Positions 42,804-52,022 of a stretch of DNA of 52,521 bases are shown here, in pieces (the first letter of the stretch is position 1; every line of letters starts with the position of its first letter). Under the pieces are notes generated by a model. That model saw only the letters and a program-made list of their open reading frames with translations, had not been told where the DNA came from and did no database searches. The stretch lies in contig JAKSUY010000004.1 of the NCBI GenBank assembly GCA_024408495.1, positions 1-52,521 on the forward strand. Direction: 5' to 3'. This DNA is from Bacilli bacterium. GTDB taxonomy: Bacteria > Bacillota_I > Bacilli_A > RFN20 > CAG-826. Both the position numbers and the translations under genes were made by a program.

Positions 42804-44302
42804 TATTTCTTTTCCTCAGGAAATTCGATTTGAGCGCAATTTTGGAATACTTTCTCAAAACGCGCTAATACATCATCAATCATTTCTTCTGTATAAGCGG
42901 CTGAAGTATATAAACGAGAACCCGCTAAGGTCACAAGACCTTCAGCCATATAAGCCGCACCCATATGTTCCATTTCTTTTTGACGTTTACTCGTTTCTTT
43001 TAAGATATGAGGAAGCGTCCAAAGTTTCTTCCAGTTAATCGCAAAGTGCATCGTGCCAACGCTATCAAGGTGACATACACTACCAATATTAAATGCAACA
43101 AATGGTAGATTATATTTCTTAATTAATTCTTGTAAACCTTTAGTTAAACGATCACCCATTCTACCTGCAACTTCACAAGCGTTACGCTTTTGAATTTCAC
43201 AAATCGCAGTATAACCAGCCACGCAGCTAATTGGAGTAGCCGCCATCGTACCACCACAAAGTGCTTTCTTAATCTTTTTGCCAGAAGAATCAAGACCTGC
43301 ACCTAAATGCGCCATACAATCCGCATGACCACCAACGCCGCCTGCGCCTGGATAGCCACCAGCGATAATCTTACCGAATATAGTTAAATCTGGATTAATT
43401 CCATAATAACCTTGCGCGCCACCAAGTCCAATTCTAAATCCACTTACAACTTCGTCGCATACAAGTAATGCACCATATTTATGGGCCAAGCGTTCACAGC
43501 CTTGAACAAATTCTTTGGTTACTGGACGAGTTCCGGATTCAGGACCAATTGGTTCAATATAAACCGCTGCAGTTCCACCATGTAATCGATTACGTCTTAA
43601 TTTTCTCTCTAAGTCTTTTAAACTACCTGGGAAGAATTCTTGAGTGTGTTTAAAGACAAATCTAGGAATGCCTTCGCTTTTAATAAATTTAGTACCAGGT
43701 ATTCTCATGCCATATGCCATTTGATCAGACCAACCGTGGTAGGCTCCACCCATCTTAAGCACATTTTTATGTTTGGTTTTTAAACGCGCAATACGAAGTG
43801 CGCACATGCATGCTTCGGTTCCACTACCAAGCATTCTAAATTTTTCAACGCTTGGAACGCACTCTTTAATTTTTTGCGCTAATTTATATTCATATTCATG
43901 AAATAAACCAGTTGAAGGACCACACGTATTAAGAAGCTCGATAACTTTTTCTTTAACAACATCATCGTTACTTCCTAAAATGGTAGGACCGCCTGCTTGG
44001 AGTAAATCGTAATATTCATTACCATCAATATCATAAAGTTTAGCGCCTTTAGCTTTAGTAATCACAATCGGGAAAGGATAATTAAAGGCTAGGTTATGCT
44101 GAACTCCGCCTGGAATTACTGTTTTAGCCTTTTCAATCATTTCCTTACTTTTTAAACATTTCGTGTTGAAATAATTATCTACATAATTCTTCAATGCATC
44201 AGGTTTAATTGAAAAGATGGGTTTTTTAATTAATTCATCAAGTTCTTTAATAACCGCATTTGCATCTAAATACTGATCAATGCCATATCCGTTATAAGCC
44301 AT
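42803..44302 (-). CDS. Class III PLP aminotransferase (glutamate-1-semialdehyde aminomutase-like)
   Basis: A 499-residue aminotransferase. About 55 residues precede the usual start (KAKTVIPGGVQHN). Then GSGTEACMCALRIAR, GGAYHGWSD, LVCDEVVSGFRIG (the PLP-binding Asp) and FGKIIAGGYPGAGG with the PLP lysine, as in GSA aminomutase relatives. No other haem-biosynthesis gene is near, so it more likely transaminates an aldehyde or keto-sugar of the downstream aldolase/kinase pathway. AGGAGG is 30 bases from the ATG but a 7-bp hairpin in between brings them to about 11 bases. Heads the operon. Confidence 0.85.
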   Translation of the reverse strand: MAYNGYGIDQYLDANAVIKELDELIKKPIFSIKPDALKNYVDNYFNTKCLKSKEMIEKAKTVIPGGVQHNLAFNYPFPIVITKAKGAKLYDIDGNEYYDLLQAGGPTILGSNDDVVKEKVIELLNTCGPSTGLFHEYEYKLAQKIKECVPSVEKFRMLGSGTEACMCALRIARLKTKHKNVLKMGGAYHGWSDQMAYGMRIPGTKFIKSEGIPRFVFKHTQEFFPGSLKDLERKLRRNRLHGGTAAVYIEPIGPESGTRPVTKEFVQGCERLAHKYGALLVCDEVVSGFRIGLGGAQGYYGINPDLTIFGKIIAGGYPGAGGVGGHADCMAHLGAGLDSSGKKIKKALCGGTMAATPISCVAGYTAICEIQKRNACEVAGRMGDRLTKGLQELIKKYNLPFVAFNIGSVCHLDSVGTMHFAINWKKLWTLPHILKETSKRQKEMEHMGAAYMAEGLVTLAGSRLYTSAAYTEEMIDDVLARFEKVFQNCAQIEFPEEKK

Positions 44303-44338
44303 AAATCTACATAGTACTAGATTTTCTAGTACCCTCCT
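44303..44338 (-). promoter_or_regulatory. Ribosome-binding site separated from its start codon by a hairpin
   Basis: On the minus strand AGGAGG (44338-44333) is followed at once by a stem-loop, GTACTAG - AAAAT - CTAGTAC (44332-44314), 11 bases and the ATG of the aminotransferase. An AUG-UAG start-stop pair lies in those 11 bases (44312-44307). Confidence 0.7.
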
Positions 44339-44347
44339 ATGTTAAAT

Positions 44348-44376
44348 ATTATATATTTAAAATAGCCATTAAACAA
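44348..44376 (-). promoter_or_regulatory. Promoter of the aminotransferase-aldolase-kinase operon
   Basis: TTGTTT (44376-44371), a 17-base spacer and TATAAT (44353-44348) on the minus strand. The -10 is 9 bases upstream of the AGGAGG, so the leader is short. Confidence 0.6.
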
Positions 44377-44391
44377 TCCTCAAACAAAAAA

Positions 44392-44407
44392 ATCAACACT
44401 TATTGAT
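44392..44407. promoter_or_regulatory. Inverted repeat between divergent operons (candidate operator)
   Basis: ATCAA-CACTTA-TTGAT lies between the aminotransferase and gdhA promoters. The arms are 5 bases with a 6-base centre. A regulator could act on either gene; none is identified. Confidence 0.35.
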
Positions 44408-44439
44408 ATTTTTTATTATTTTTCGTTAATTCAAAAGTA

Positions 44440-44445
44440 TATAAT
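44440..44445 (+). promoter_or_regulatory. Likely -10 of the gdhA promoter
   Basis: TATAAT in an AT-rich region, followed by AAGGAG (44457-44462) and the ATG of gdhA at 44473. A -35 is not clear. Confidence 0.5.
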
Positions 44446-44472
44446 ATAAAAGTATAAAGGAGATACATATAA

Positions 44473-45825
44473 ATGAACAAATATGTAAAATCGGTCATTG
44501 AGAATGTTAAAAAGAAACACGCTCACGAGCCGGAATTTTGTCAAACGGTAGAAGAGGTGCTTTCTAGCATTTCACCAATCGTTGATCAACACCCAGAATA
44601 TGAGAAAGTTGATTTACTCAACAGATTAGTGGAACCAGAAAGAATGTTCACCTTTAGAGTCGTCTGGATGGATGATAAAGGTGTATATCACACTAATACT
44701 GGCTATCGTTGCCAATTCAATGGAGCTTTAGGACCTTATAAAGGTGGTCTAAGATTCCAACCAAATGTTTATCCAGGTATTATTAAATTCTTAGGATTTG
44801 AACAAATCTTCAAGAACTCACTTACTGGTTTACCAATCGGTGGCGGTAAGGGTGGCGCGGACTTTGATCCCGCTGGTAAAAGCGATGCAGAAATTATGAG
44901 ATTCTGCCAAGCTTACATGCAAGAACTTAATCGTTATATCGGACCAGATATCGACGTACCTGCAGGTGATATGGGGGTTGGTGGAAGAGAAATTGGTTAT
45001 CTCTTCGGTGAATACCGTAAACTTAAAGGCGTTTGGCAAAACGGCGTTTTAACTGGTAAAGGCTTAAGCTACGGTGGTTCTTTAAATAGACCAGAAGCAA
45101 CCGGTTATGGTGCAGTTTATTATTTACAAGAAGTCTTAAAGCACGATAAGAAATCCATTAAAGGTGCAACTATTGCGATCTCTGGATTTGGTAACGTTGC
45201 TTGGGGTATTTGTAAGAAAGCCAAAGAACTCGGCGCAAAAGTCGTTACTCTCTCTGGACCTGATGGATATATCTATGATCCTAAAGGTGTCATGACTGAT
45301 GAAAAGGTTAATTATCTATTAACTATGAGAGCAAGTGGCCGTAATAAGGTTAAAGACTATGCGGATAAATTCCCAGGTGTTAAATTCTATCCAAATCAAA
45401 AACCTTGGGGTGTTAAAGCGGATGTAATTATGCCAGCGGCGATGCAAAACGATGTCAAGATTGATAGCGCTAAACTCATTGTGAAGAACAAAGTTAAGTA
45501 CTACGTCGAAGTTGCGAACATGCCAACTACTAATGATGCGCTTCAATATTTACTAGCGCAAAAGAATATGGTGGTTGCTCCATCTAAAGCCGTGAATGCT
45601 GGTGGTGTTTCAGTTTCCGCTCTTGAAATGAGCCAAAATAGTGAAAGACTACAATGGACCGCAGAAGAAGTTGATGAGAAATTACACCGTATTATGGTGA
45701 ACATTTATAATGCTTCAGTCGCGGCTGCTAAGAAGTATGGTTTCGGCTATAACTTAGTCGCTGGTGCGAATCTTGCTGGTTTTCAAAAAGTCGCGGATGC
45801 GATGATGGCCCAAGGCGTATTTTAA
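44473..45825 (+). CDS. gdhA: Glutamate dehydrogenase, NADP-type
   Basis: Makes glutamate from 2-oxoglutarate and ammonium, the main nitrogen-assimilation step when ammonium is plentiful. The 450 residues match the bacterial hexameric NADP-dependent form: GALGPYKGGLRF, the catalytic lysine loop LPIGGGKGGADFDP, PAGDMGVGGREIGYL, the Rossmann motif GFGNVAWG and NAGGVSVSALEMSQN. AAGGAG is present 10 bases before the ATG. Single-gene transcript with its own terminator at 45851-45880, divergent from the aminotransferase operon, which could use the glutamate it makes as amino donor (inference). Confidence 0.96.
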   Translation: MNKYVKSVIENVKKKHAHEPEFCQTVEEVLSSISPIVDQHPEYEKVDLLNRLVEPERMFTFRVVWMDDKGVYHTNTGYRCQFNGALGPYKGGLRFQPNVYPGIIKFLGFEQIFKNSLTGLPIGGGKGGADFDPAGKSDAEIMRFCQAYMQELNRYIGPDIDVPAGDMGVGGREIGYLFGEYRKLKGVWQNGVLTGKGLSYGGSLNRPEATGYGAVYYLQEVLKHDKKSIKGATIAISGFGNVAWGICKKAKELGAKVVTLSGPDGYIYDPKGVMTDEKVNYLLTMRASGRNKVKDYADKFPGVKFYPNQKPWGVKADVIMPAAMQNDVKIDSAKLIVKNKVKYYVEVANMPTTNDALQYLLAQKNMVVAPSKAVNAGGVSVSALEMSQNSERLQWTAEEVDEKLHRIMVNIYNASVAAAKKYGFGYNLVAGANLAGFQKVADAMMAQGVF

Positions 45826-45850
45826 TCGCTAAAACCTAGTATTATTAATA

Positions 45851-45880
45851 GAGAACCCTACGCTTGTAGGGTTTTCTTTT
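45851..45880 (+). terminator. Rho-independent terminator of gdhA
   Basis: AACCCTAC (45854-45861) and GTAGGGTT (45866-45873) form an 8-bp stem with a GCTT loop, followed by TTCTTTT. Confidence 0.9.
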
Positions 45881-45940
45881 GCACTTGAAAAAAAGAGTCT
45901 ATATCCGTATCATTATTTACATGCAAAAGGAGTTTTTTTG

Positions 45941-47014
45941 ATGAAAAAACAATTATTAATCCTCTCACTCGCTGGATTATTCTCTTTAACCGCGTGTGGA
46001 AAAAGTAGTCGTGAATTAACGCCGGTTGAAGATGTAACTGGTTTAGATCGCGCAGCCGCTATCTTAGAAAAAGAGGAAGAGATCATGCAACAAGTCACCG
46101 ATAATCCGGCAAACTTTTTTAATTACTTCCCAAACAAATTTACATTAACTATTAATGCCACATTAAACGGCAAAGAACGAATTATGGTTTTAGGCGAAGG
46201 AATTCAAGTCATTGAACGGACAATGGATAACGTATCAAATGGTGATCTTAAAATTGAAATTAATCACGATAATTTACAACTTCATGCATATCAATCATAT
46301 GATCCGACACATATTATTGAATACAATTCATTCTACGACGAAACGAGTGGAACATTTTATTTCCTAACCAATTATGTTGGTACTAAAATTAAAGTCGCAA
46401 CAAAAGTCGCGAATCGTGACGAAGCTAAAGCTTGTTTTTATGAATATTGTGATGGGATTTTAGGTTCGTACGTTGATTATCTTTTACCGATTAGTTATTT
46501 AGCTAACATTACTGAAAAGAACGAAGAAAACGAATATAAATTACTAAATACATATAAGGATATTCAAACTGAATATTTTGATCGTTTTGGTAATGATAAT
46601 GAATACTTAAAGCATCGGTTCGGAAGCAACGATGAAAGTAGTTTTTCGCTTAAAAACGATTTAAGAATCAACGCTAACTATTTACCAGTTTTAGATGCGC
46701 CAGAAATTATTGCTAGTGGGTATATGGAAGGAGCTAATAGCGCTTATTACAACACCATGCTTCAAGAAGCATTAGGCAATTACACCTTCAGTAGTTTTGG
46801 ATTACCCGATTTAATTGTTTTCGAGAACAATTATCTTTCGTACGCGTTATTTACTAGGACGATTAATGCACAATCTGCATCACAAATGGGTATGTCAGAA
46901 GGTGCGCTTTATCAACACACCACAGAAAAAACAGAAATTAGTTTTACTAAAGATAAAGCAGATATTACTAACCCCAATCCTAGCGATTACACGGAATACG
47001 AGGAATTAGAATAA
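45941..47014 (+). CDS. Lipoprotein, first of a tandem pair
   Basis: A 357-residue lipoprotein with lipobox LTAC (Cys19). I place the start at the ATG 45941, 8 bases after AAAAGGAG; a TTG just before it is in frame but has poor spacing. No domain recognised. Near residue 224 it has RFGSNDESSFSLKNDLRINA, which matches RSNDASSLGIEADAHLGIND in the next gene, and both later read SGYMEGANS and TGYMQEVTS, so the pair are paralogues. Alternating polar/hydrophobic strands suggest a beta-rich surface protein. A separate family from the lipoproteins at 12924-18280, as far as can be seen. Confidence 0.78.
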   Translation: MKKQLLILSLAGLFSLTACGKSSRELTPVEDVTGLDRAAAILEKEEEIMQQVTDNPANFFNYFPNKFTLTINATLNGKERIMVLGEGIQVIERTMDNVSNGDLKIEINHDNLQLHAYQSYDPTHIIEYNSFYDETSGTFYFLTNYVGTKIKVATKVANRDEAKACFYEYCDGILGSYVDYLLPISYLANITEKNEENEYKLLNTYKDIQTEYFDRFGNDNEYLKHRFGSNDESSFSLKNDLRINANYLPVLDAPEIIASGYMEGANSAYYNTMLQEALGNYTFSSFGLPDLIVFENNYLSYALFTRTINAQSASQMGMSEGALYQHTTEKTEISFTKDKADITNPNPSDYTEYEELE

Positions 47015-47031
47015 TATTGAGGAGTTTAAAT

Positions 47032-48219
47032 ATGAAAAACATTATAAAAGTATCAAGTTTAGGTTTAGTTGCTCTTCTTGCTAGTTGTAGTAGTAACACT
47101 ATAGCTCCATTAAAGAAGATTAATCCAGAAACAGCAATGGCCGTTGTTCAATCAATTTGTTCAAATCAAGAATCAACCAAGGACAAAGAACTTAACAAAA
47201 AACCTGAAATGAAACAAAACGATATATTCTATAAGGATTATTTCCCATACACCATGACTAGTATGAGCGCGGATATTACTATTCGTAATACCAATAAATC
47301 ACAAACTACTAGTACGTTTGCTCTTACCGAAGAGGACGAGACAATTATCAAAAAGCATATTTACTTTAATATGAAAAATCTCTTCTATCACGCTCATATG
47401 TCAATGACATATACAAGCAATAAACCAATAAAAGAAACTTATCCTGATGTCGACTACTATTTCTTTTTTATCGAAGACAAAGAACAAGATGAAGAAACCG
47501 TCAAAACCGAATACGATAAAAAAGGTACTTTTTATGGTTTAGTGAATGTTAGCGGCTTAATGAAATTTACAGCGCTGTGTATAAATGATTTTTCTAGAGA
47601 AGAGGCCGCTTATGAATTGCAATATTTATTTGAAGAAAATAATCCGATTTTATCTATAAAAAATTCATCTCCTTCATTTAACATCAGTGAAGCGCTTTCC
47701 TATACTTTAGTAAGTCCAATTACCAACTGGAATTTTATGGATGCGCTTTATAAAGAGATTGAAGGCCCAGGATTTACTGACGAAAGTCCTAAAATGCTAA
47801 TTATGTATGATTGGTTCGATGATCACTTCGATGACACGGTTGATGAATTTGAAGATTTTAGAGATAGAATGAAAGCCCTTGAAGATGAAAATAGTTACTT
47901 TAACTATGTTTTTAGATCAAACGATGCATCTAGTTTAGGTATTGAAGCCGATGCCCATCTCGGTATAAATGATACTTATGAAGGATACACGGTAACTGGA
48001 TATATGCAAGAAGTAACTTCATTAATCTTTAGAGATTTATATCTTAGTGAAAGTCATTTCGCAATCAATAATGAAGCTAATGCAACCACCAAAATGTCAG
48101 GCATAGAAATGACTGCTTATACTTCTTTAATCACTTCGTGTGACCAATACATCGAATATAACACTAACGAAAATGATACTTATCCTAGTGATTATCTAGA
48201 ATATAATCCTGGTATATAG
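47032..48219 (+). CDS. Lipoprotein, second of a tandem pair
   Basis: A 395-residue lipoprotein with lipobox LLASC (Cys19), 17 bases after the preceding stop, with GAGGAG ahead of the ATG at 47032; the TTG further upstream lies in the ribosome-binding site and is not used. Paralogue of the gene before it by the shared SNDxSS and GYM segments. No enzymatic motif. Acidic, Asp/Glu-rich middle part (FDDHFDDTVDEFEDF). It ends at the terminator 48236-48264. Confidence 0.78.
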   Translation: MKNIIKVSSLGLVALLASCSSNTIAPLKKINPETAMAVVQSICSNQESTKDKELNKKPEMKQNDIFYKDYFPYTMTSMSADITIRNTNKSQTTSTFALTEEDETIIKKHIYFNMKNLFYHAHMSMTYTSNKPIKETYPDVDYYFFFIEDKEQDEETVKTEYDKKGTFYGLVNVSGLMKFTALCINDFSREEAAYELQYLFEENNPILSIKNSSPSFNISEALSYTLVSPITNWNFMDALYKEIEGPGFTDESPKMLIMYDWFDDHFDDTVDEFEDFRDRMKALEDENSYFNYVFRSNDASSLGIEADAHLGINDTYEGYTVTGYMQEVTSLIFRDLYLSESHFAINNEANATTKMSGIEMTAYTSLITSCDQYIEYNTNENDTYPSDYLEYNPGI

Positions 48220-48235
48220 TTTAGAATTACTTAAA

Positions 48236-48264
48236 AAGGTGCCTCACTCGAGGCATCTTTTTTT
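48236..48264 (+). terminator. Terminator of the lipoprotein pair
   Basis: AAGGTGCCTC, ACTC loop, GAGGCATCTT (48236-48259, one G-T pair) followed by TTTTT. It slightly overlaps the end of the convergent HAD gene. Confidence 0.88.
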
Positions 48265-48835
48265 AATTCTTATTATTATAAGGTTTAACTTGATAATGCT
48301 TATCTACAATAAAAGCATTTTTAGCCTTTAATATCATCGGCATATCTCTTTTTATAGAATCAGTATAAAAATTATCAATATCATTAATATCATATTCTTT
48401 CATGAATCGTCTTACTTTTTCTTCTTCGACATTAATCGGTCCAATAAAACGACGAGTTTTAACATCAAATTCACTAACGATATAATGCTTAATATTTAAA
48501 GCGATTAACATTGGTTCTAATAAGAAACGTGGAGTAGCACTAACAATGACATCATCTTCTTTTTGTTGAACCTTATACCAGTCTAATATTTTATTTTTCC
48601 GCTTTTTCCAAAACTTTAAGACCTCATTATCGATATCCTTGATATGTTTAAGGGTTAAATAGATTCGATGCCTCCATTCTTGCTCATCAATTCTTTTTAA
48701 CTTATACGATAAATGAGCATGCATAAAATAAGGAATATATAGCCAATTAATTGGATGATGTCTTAATTCATAATAAAAGAAATCCTCTTCGGTATCATCT
48801 TTACATATTGTTTTATCAAAGTCATAAACATTCAT
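48263..48835 (-). CDS. HAD-family phosphatase (HAD-IB, SerB-like)
   Basis: A 190-residue haloacid dehalogenase-type phosphatase. Motif I is DFDKT at residues 5-9, with nucleophile Asp5 and acid Asp7; motif II VSATPRFL and motif III near YTDSIKRDMPMI are in place. Size and the helical cap (HHPINWLYIPYFMHAHLSYKLK) resemble HAD-IB phosphatases such as those acting on phosphoserine or phospholipid head groups. Substrate unknown. TACAAT on the minus strand lies 10 bases before the ATG. It is divergent from the MATE gene over about 30 bases. Confidence 0.83.
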   Translation of the reverse strand: MNVYDFDKTICKDDTEEDFFYYELRHHPINWLYIPYFMHAHLSYKLKRIDEQEWRHRIYLTLKHIKDIDNEVLKFWKKRKNKILDWYKVQQKEDDVIVSATPRFLLEPMLIALNIKHYIVSEFDVKTRRFIGPINVEEEKVRRFMKEYDINDIDNFYTDSIKRDMPMILKAKNAFIVDKHYQVKPYNNKN

Positions 48836-48868
48836 ATGTATGTTTATTGTATAATGTTTAGGTTAGTT

Positions 48869-50266
48869 ATGAAAGTCTCGATTAGTGAACACTTTACTTA
48901 TAAGAAAATATTTAAAATAACCATCGCTCCAATTTTGATGATGATTTTTATCTCTTTGTATTCAGTGATAGATGGAATATGTATCACTAATTTGCCCGCC
49001 AGTAAACAGTTGGCTGATGATGCTTTTGCTGGAGTTAATTTAATTTATCCAATTACCACTGTAATCGGTGGATTTGGGATGCTTTTCGGCGCAGGCGGAT
49101 CGGCCTTAATCGGTAAACTTCTTGGTCAAAAGAAAAATGATGAAGCGCGACAAGCCTTTACGAATGTAATTATTACCGCCTTTGTAGTAGGCGCAATTCT
49201 TTCTATCATCGGTTATTTTATTGTTGAACCTTTCGCTTACGCAATGGCGGATGTTGGTTCAGGTGATTTTTCCGGAATGATACAAGAAGCGATTAACTAT
49301 GGTCGTATTTTGATGATTTGTCAATTCTTATTCATCGTTCAAAATATGTTCCATACATTATTTGTGGTTGATGAAAAGCCTCATTTAGGTTTTATCTTTT
49401 CGGTGGCCGCGGGAGTCACTAATATCGTATTTGATGTTATTTTTATTGGTCCATGCAATATGGGCGCAACCGGAGCAGCCATCGCTACTGTGATGGGTTA
49501 TGCCGTTGGCGCCATTGGACCCGTGCTTTATTTTATCTTTAATAAAACCGGAACAATTTATTTCGTTAAAACTAAATTTGATATTATGCCAGTGTTAAAA
49601 TCTACCAGTAATGGTTTAAGTGAATTCATTAATTTCGCAGCCATGGCGGTTAGCGGAATCTCATTTAACTACCAATTACTTAAGTATTATCCAGGCAAGA
49701 TGGGACAAATGGGTGTTGAAGTGTATGGAGTAATAATGTATGTAATCTTAATCTTCGTTGCTATTTTCTTAGGCTACTCACACACAATGTCACCAGTTGT
49801 AAGTTATAACTTAGGCGCAAATAATAAAAAAGAATTAAGCAATGTATTAAAGAAAAGTTTAATTATTATTGGTTGCATCTCCGTCATTATGTTAGTGCTA
49901 GGCGAAAGTTTATCCACTCCAATTGCATTAATTTTCTCCACTAGTGAAGAGATGACTGAATTGACCACGACCGCAATGCGCTTATGGTCGATTTCCTTCT
50001 TGTTTAGCGGTTTTGCGCTTTATGGAGCAACATTCTTTGTGGGATTAAACAACGGTTTAATTGCTTTAATCATTGCCATAGTTAGATCTATTGTTTTATC
50101 CATTTTATTTGTCTTTACTTTGCCAATTGCCATGGGTCCTAATGGAATATGGCTCACTCCGATGTGCCATGAAGCCGGTGGAGCTATCTTAGCGTTAATT
50201 TTAATATTCGCTTATCGTAAGAAATACGGTTACCATATATTCGGTAAAACTAATCAAAATATTTAA
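48869..50266 (+). CDS. MATE-family efflux protein
   Basis: A 465-residue transporter with 12 helices, third MATE-like protein in the window. FISLYSVIDGICITNL in helix 1, GAGGSALIGKLLGQKK before helix 3, and GYSHTMSPVVSYNLGANNKKEL in the second half are family features. I choose the ATG at 48869 because TATAAT (48850-48855) would put the transcript start near 48862; an ATG at 48854 would lie in the -10 box itself. Cargo unknown. Divergent from the HAD phosphatase. Confidence 0.86.
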   Translation: MKVSISEHFTYKKIFKITIAPILMMIFISLYSVIDGICITNLPASKQLADDAFAGVNLIYPITTVIGGFGMLFGAGGSALIGKLLGQKKNDEARQAFTNVIITAFVVGAILSIIGYFIVEPFAYAMADVGSGDFSGMIQEAINYGRILMICQFLFIVQNMFHTLFVVDEKPHLGFIFSVAAGVTNIVFDVIFIGPCNMGATGAAIATVMGYAVGAIGPVLYFIFNKTGTIYFVKTKFDIMPVLKSTSNGLSEFINFAAMAVSGISFNYQLLKYYPGKMGQMGVEVYGVIMYVILIFVAIFLGYSHTMSPVVSYNLGANNKKELSNVLKKSLIIIGCISVIMLVLGESLSTPIALIFSTSEEMTELTTTAMRLWSISFLFSGFALYGATFFVGLNNGLIALIIAIVRSIVLSILFVFTLPIAMGPNGIWLTPMCHEAGGAILALILIFAYRKKYGYHIFGKTNQNI

Positions 50267-50313
50267 GTGATAAATTAATAGATAATATATTTTGATATAT
50301 TATAATTATGATT

Positions 50314-51963
50314 ATGAATTCTTATACGAATTGGAAAAATCATATTGGTAATAATAAATCGCTTAAAAGCGATAATCTTGCTATTAAAACTAAAGAGGAT
50401 ATTAACGATCGTTTCTTTACCGAATTAGAATTCGGTACGGGTGGACTTCGCGGAAAAATGGGCTTAGGCACTAACCGGATGAATCGTTATATTATTAGAC
50501 GCGCAACATTAGGCTTAGCGGATACAGTTCTTAAATCTAATCGTAGACCTAAAGTCGCAATCGCTTATGATACTCGCAATAATTCAAAAGACTTTGCGCT
50601 TGAAGCGGCATTAACCTTGGCAAGTCGTAATATTACCGTTCATTTAATGAAAGAGGTTGCACCAACTCCATCATTATCTTTTATGGTTCGATATCTAAAA
50701 TGCGATGCGGGCATTGTAATTACCGCCTCCCATAACCCAAAAGAGTATAACGGATATAAAGTATATGGTTATGATGGCGGACAGATTACTTTAGATATGG
50801 CTAATAAAATCTTAAGTAATATGAAAAAGCATGATTACTTTGAAGAGATTAATGAAGACCTTAAAGGTTTTTTAGCTTCTAAACGAATCCAATTACACGA
50901 TCAAGATATCTTTAATGCCTTTATTAAATCTACTCTAGAAGAATCTTTATATAACAGCAAAAAGAAAGACATAAAGATTTTATACACGCCTTTTAACGGA
51001 GCGGGTTATCGCTACGTTACTTATCTATTAGATAAGCTAGGTTATACTTATCAACTCGTTAAGGAACAAATGAAACCAGATGGTAACTTCCCTACTTGTC
51101 CTAAACCTAATCCTGAATTTAAAGAATCAATGGATTTAGGAATGAAGAAAATGCTCGATTTAGGATACGATATCTTATTTGCTACCGACCCAGATGCGGA
51201 TCGATGTGGGGTAGCGGTTAATCAAAAAGGAAAGGCTATATTATTATCTGGTGATGAAGTTGGATTATTATTGTTTGATTTTGTCTATCACATGAAAAAG
51301 AAAAGCCACCAATTATCAAAACATCCAGTTGTGGTTAAAACGATTGCCACTACTGACTTAATCTATAAGATGGCGGAAAAATATAACGTAAAAGTAATTG
51401 ATACTCTTACCGGTTTTAAATATATTGGTGAACAGCTCTCAATATTAACAAAGAATAAGAAAGACAAAGATTTCTTAATCGGGATTGAAGATAGCTGTGG
51501 TTATATGACAAGTCACAATGTTAGAGATAAGGATGCGATTAATGCCGCGTTATTAATTGCTGAAATGGCTAATTATTATAAAAACCAAGGATTAACATTG
51601 ATCGATCGATTAAACGCGATTTACGACGAATTTGGTCATTACACCACTTGCCTAAGATTTTTAACTCTAGAAGGTGAAGCAGGCAAAAAGAAAATTAAAA
51701 AGATGATGAAAGTATATCGTAGTGATAAATTCTATAAGAATTTTTTAGATTGTAACGGCAAATACGATTACTTATTAAGAAAAGGTTTTGGTAGTAAAAA
51801 AGAAATGAAATCGAAATTGCCTACAAGCGATGTTATTAAATATTATTTTAAAGATGGTAGCGAATTGATTGCACGTCCAAGCGGTACTGAGCCTAAAATT
51901 AAATTCTATTATTTAATTCCATCTAATAAAAAACAAAAAGCAATAGAAGCTAAACTATTATAG
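50314..51963 (+). CDS. pgcA: Phosphoglucomutase/phosphomannomutase
   Basis: Alpha-D-phosphohexomutase interconverting hexose 1- and 6-phosphates. The 549 residues hold the phosphoserine loop TASHNPKEYNGYK, the metal loop DPDADR, the sugar-specificity loop and the phosphate-binding RPSGTEPKIKFYY near the C-terminus. Length matches PgcA of Bacillota, which links glucose 6-phosphate to UDP-glucose and glycolipid synthesis and completes the Leloir route with galT and galK. The second of two ATGs (50314) lies 7 bases after TATAAT (50301-50306), so a leaderless start there is likely. Confidence 0.93.
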   Translation: MNSYTNWKNHIGNNKSLKSDNLAIKTKEDINDRFFTELEFGTGGLRGKMGLGTNRMNRYIIRRATLGLADTVLKSNRRPKVAIAYDTRNNSKDFALEAALTLASRNITVHLMKEVAPTPSLSFMVRYLKCDAGIVITASHNPKEYNGYKVYGYDGGQITLDMANKILSNMKKHDYFEEINEDLKGFLASKRIQLHDQDIFNAFIKSTLEESLYNSKKKDIKILYTPFNGAGYRYVTYLLDKLGYTYQLVKEQMKPDGNFPTCPKPNPEFKESMDLGMKKMLDLGYDILFATDPDADRCGVAVNQKGKAILLSGDEVGLLLFDFVYHMKKKSHQLSKHPVVVKTIATTDLIYKMAEKYNVKVIDTLTGFKYIGEQLSILTKNKKDKDFLIGIEDSCGYMTSHNVRDKDAINAALLIAEMANYYKNQGLTLIDRLNAIYDEFGHYTTCLRFLTLEGEAGKKKIKKMMKVYRSDKFYKNFLDCNGKYDYLLRKGFGSKKEMKSKLPTSDVIKYYFKDGSELIARPSGTEPKIKFYYLIPSNKKQKAIEAKLL

Positions 51964-52022
51964 AAAAATAAAACAAATATTTTGTAGTGAATTAACGAAC
52001 GATATCTAGAATATTTATCGAG

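Noticed and set aside
44307..44312. AUG-UAG as a true coding start
   Set aside because: It encodes only Met then stop; I report it only as a possible regulatory start-stop.
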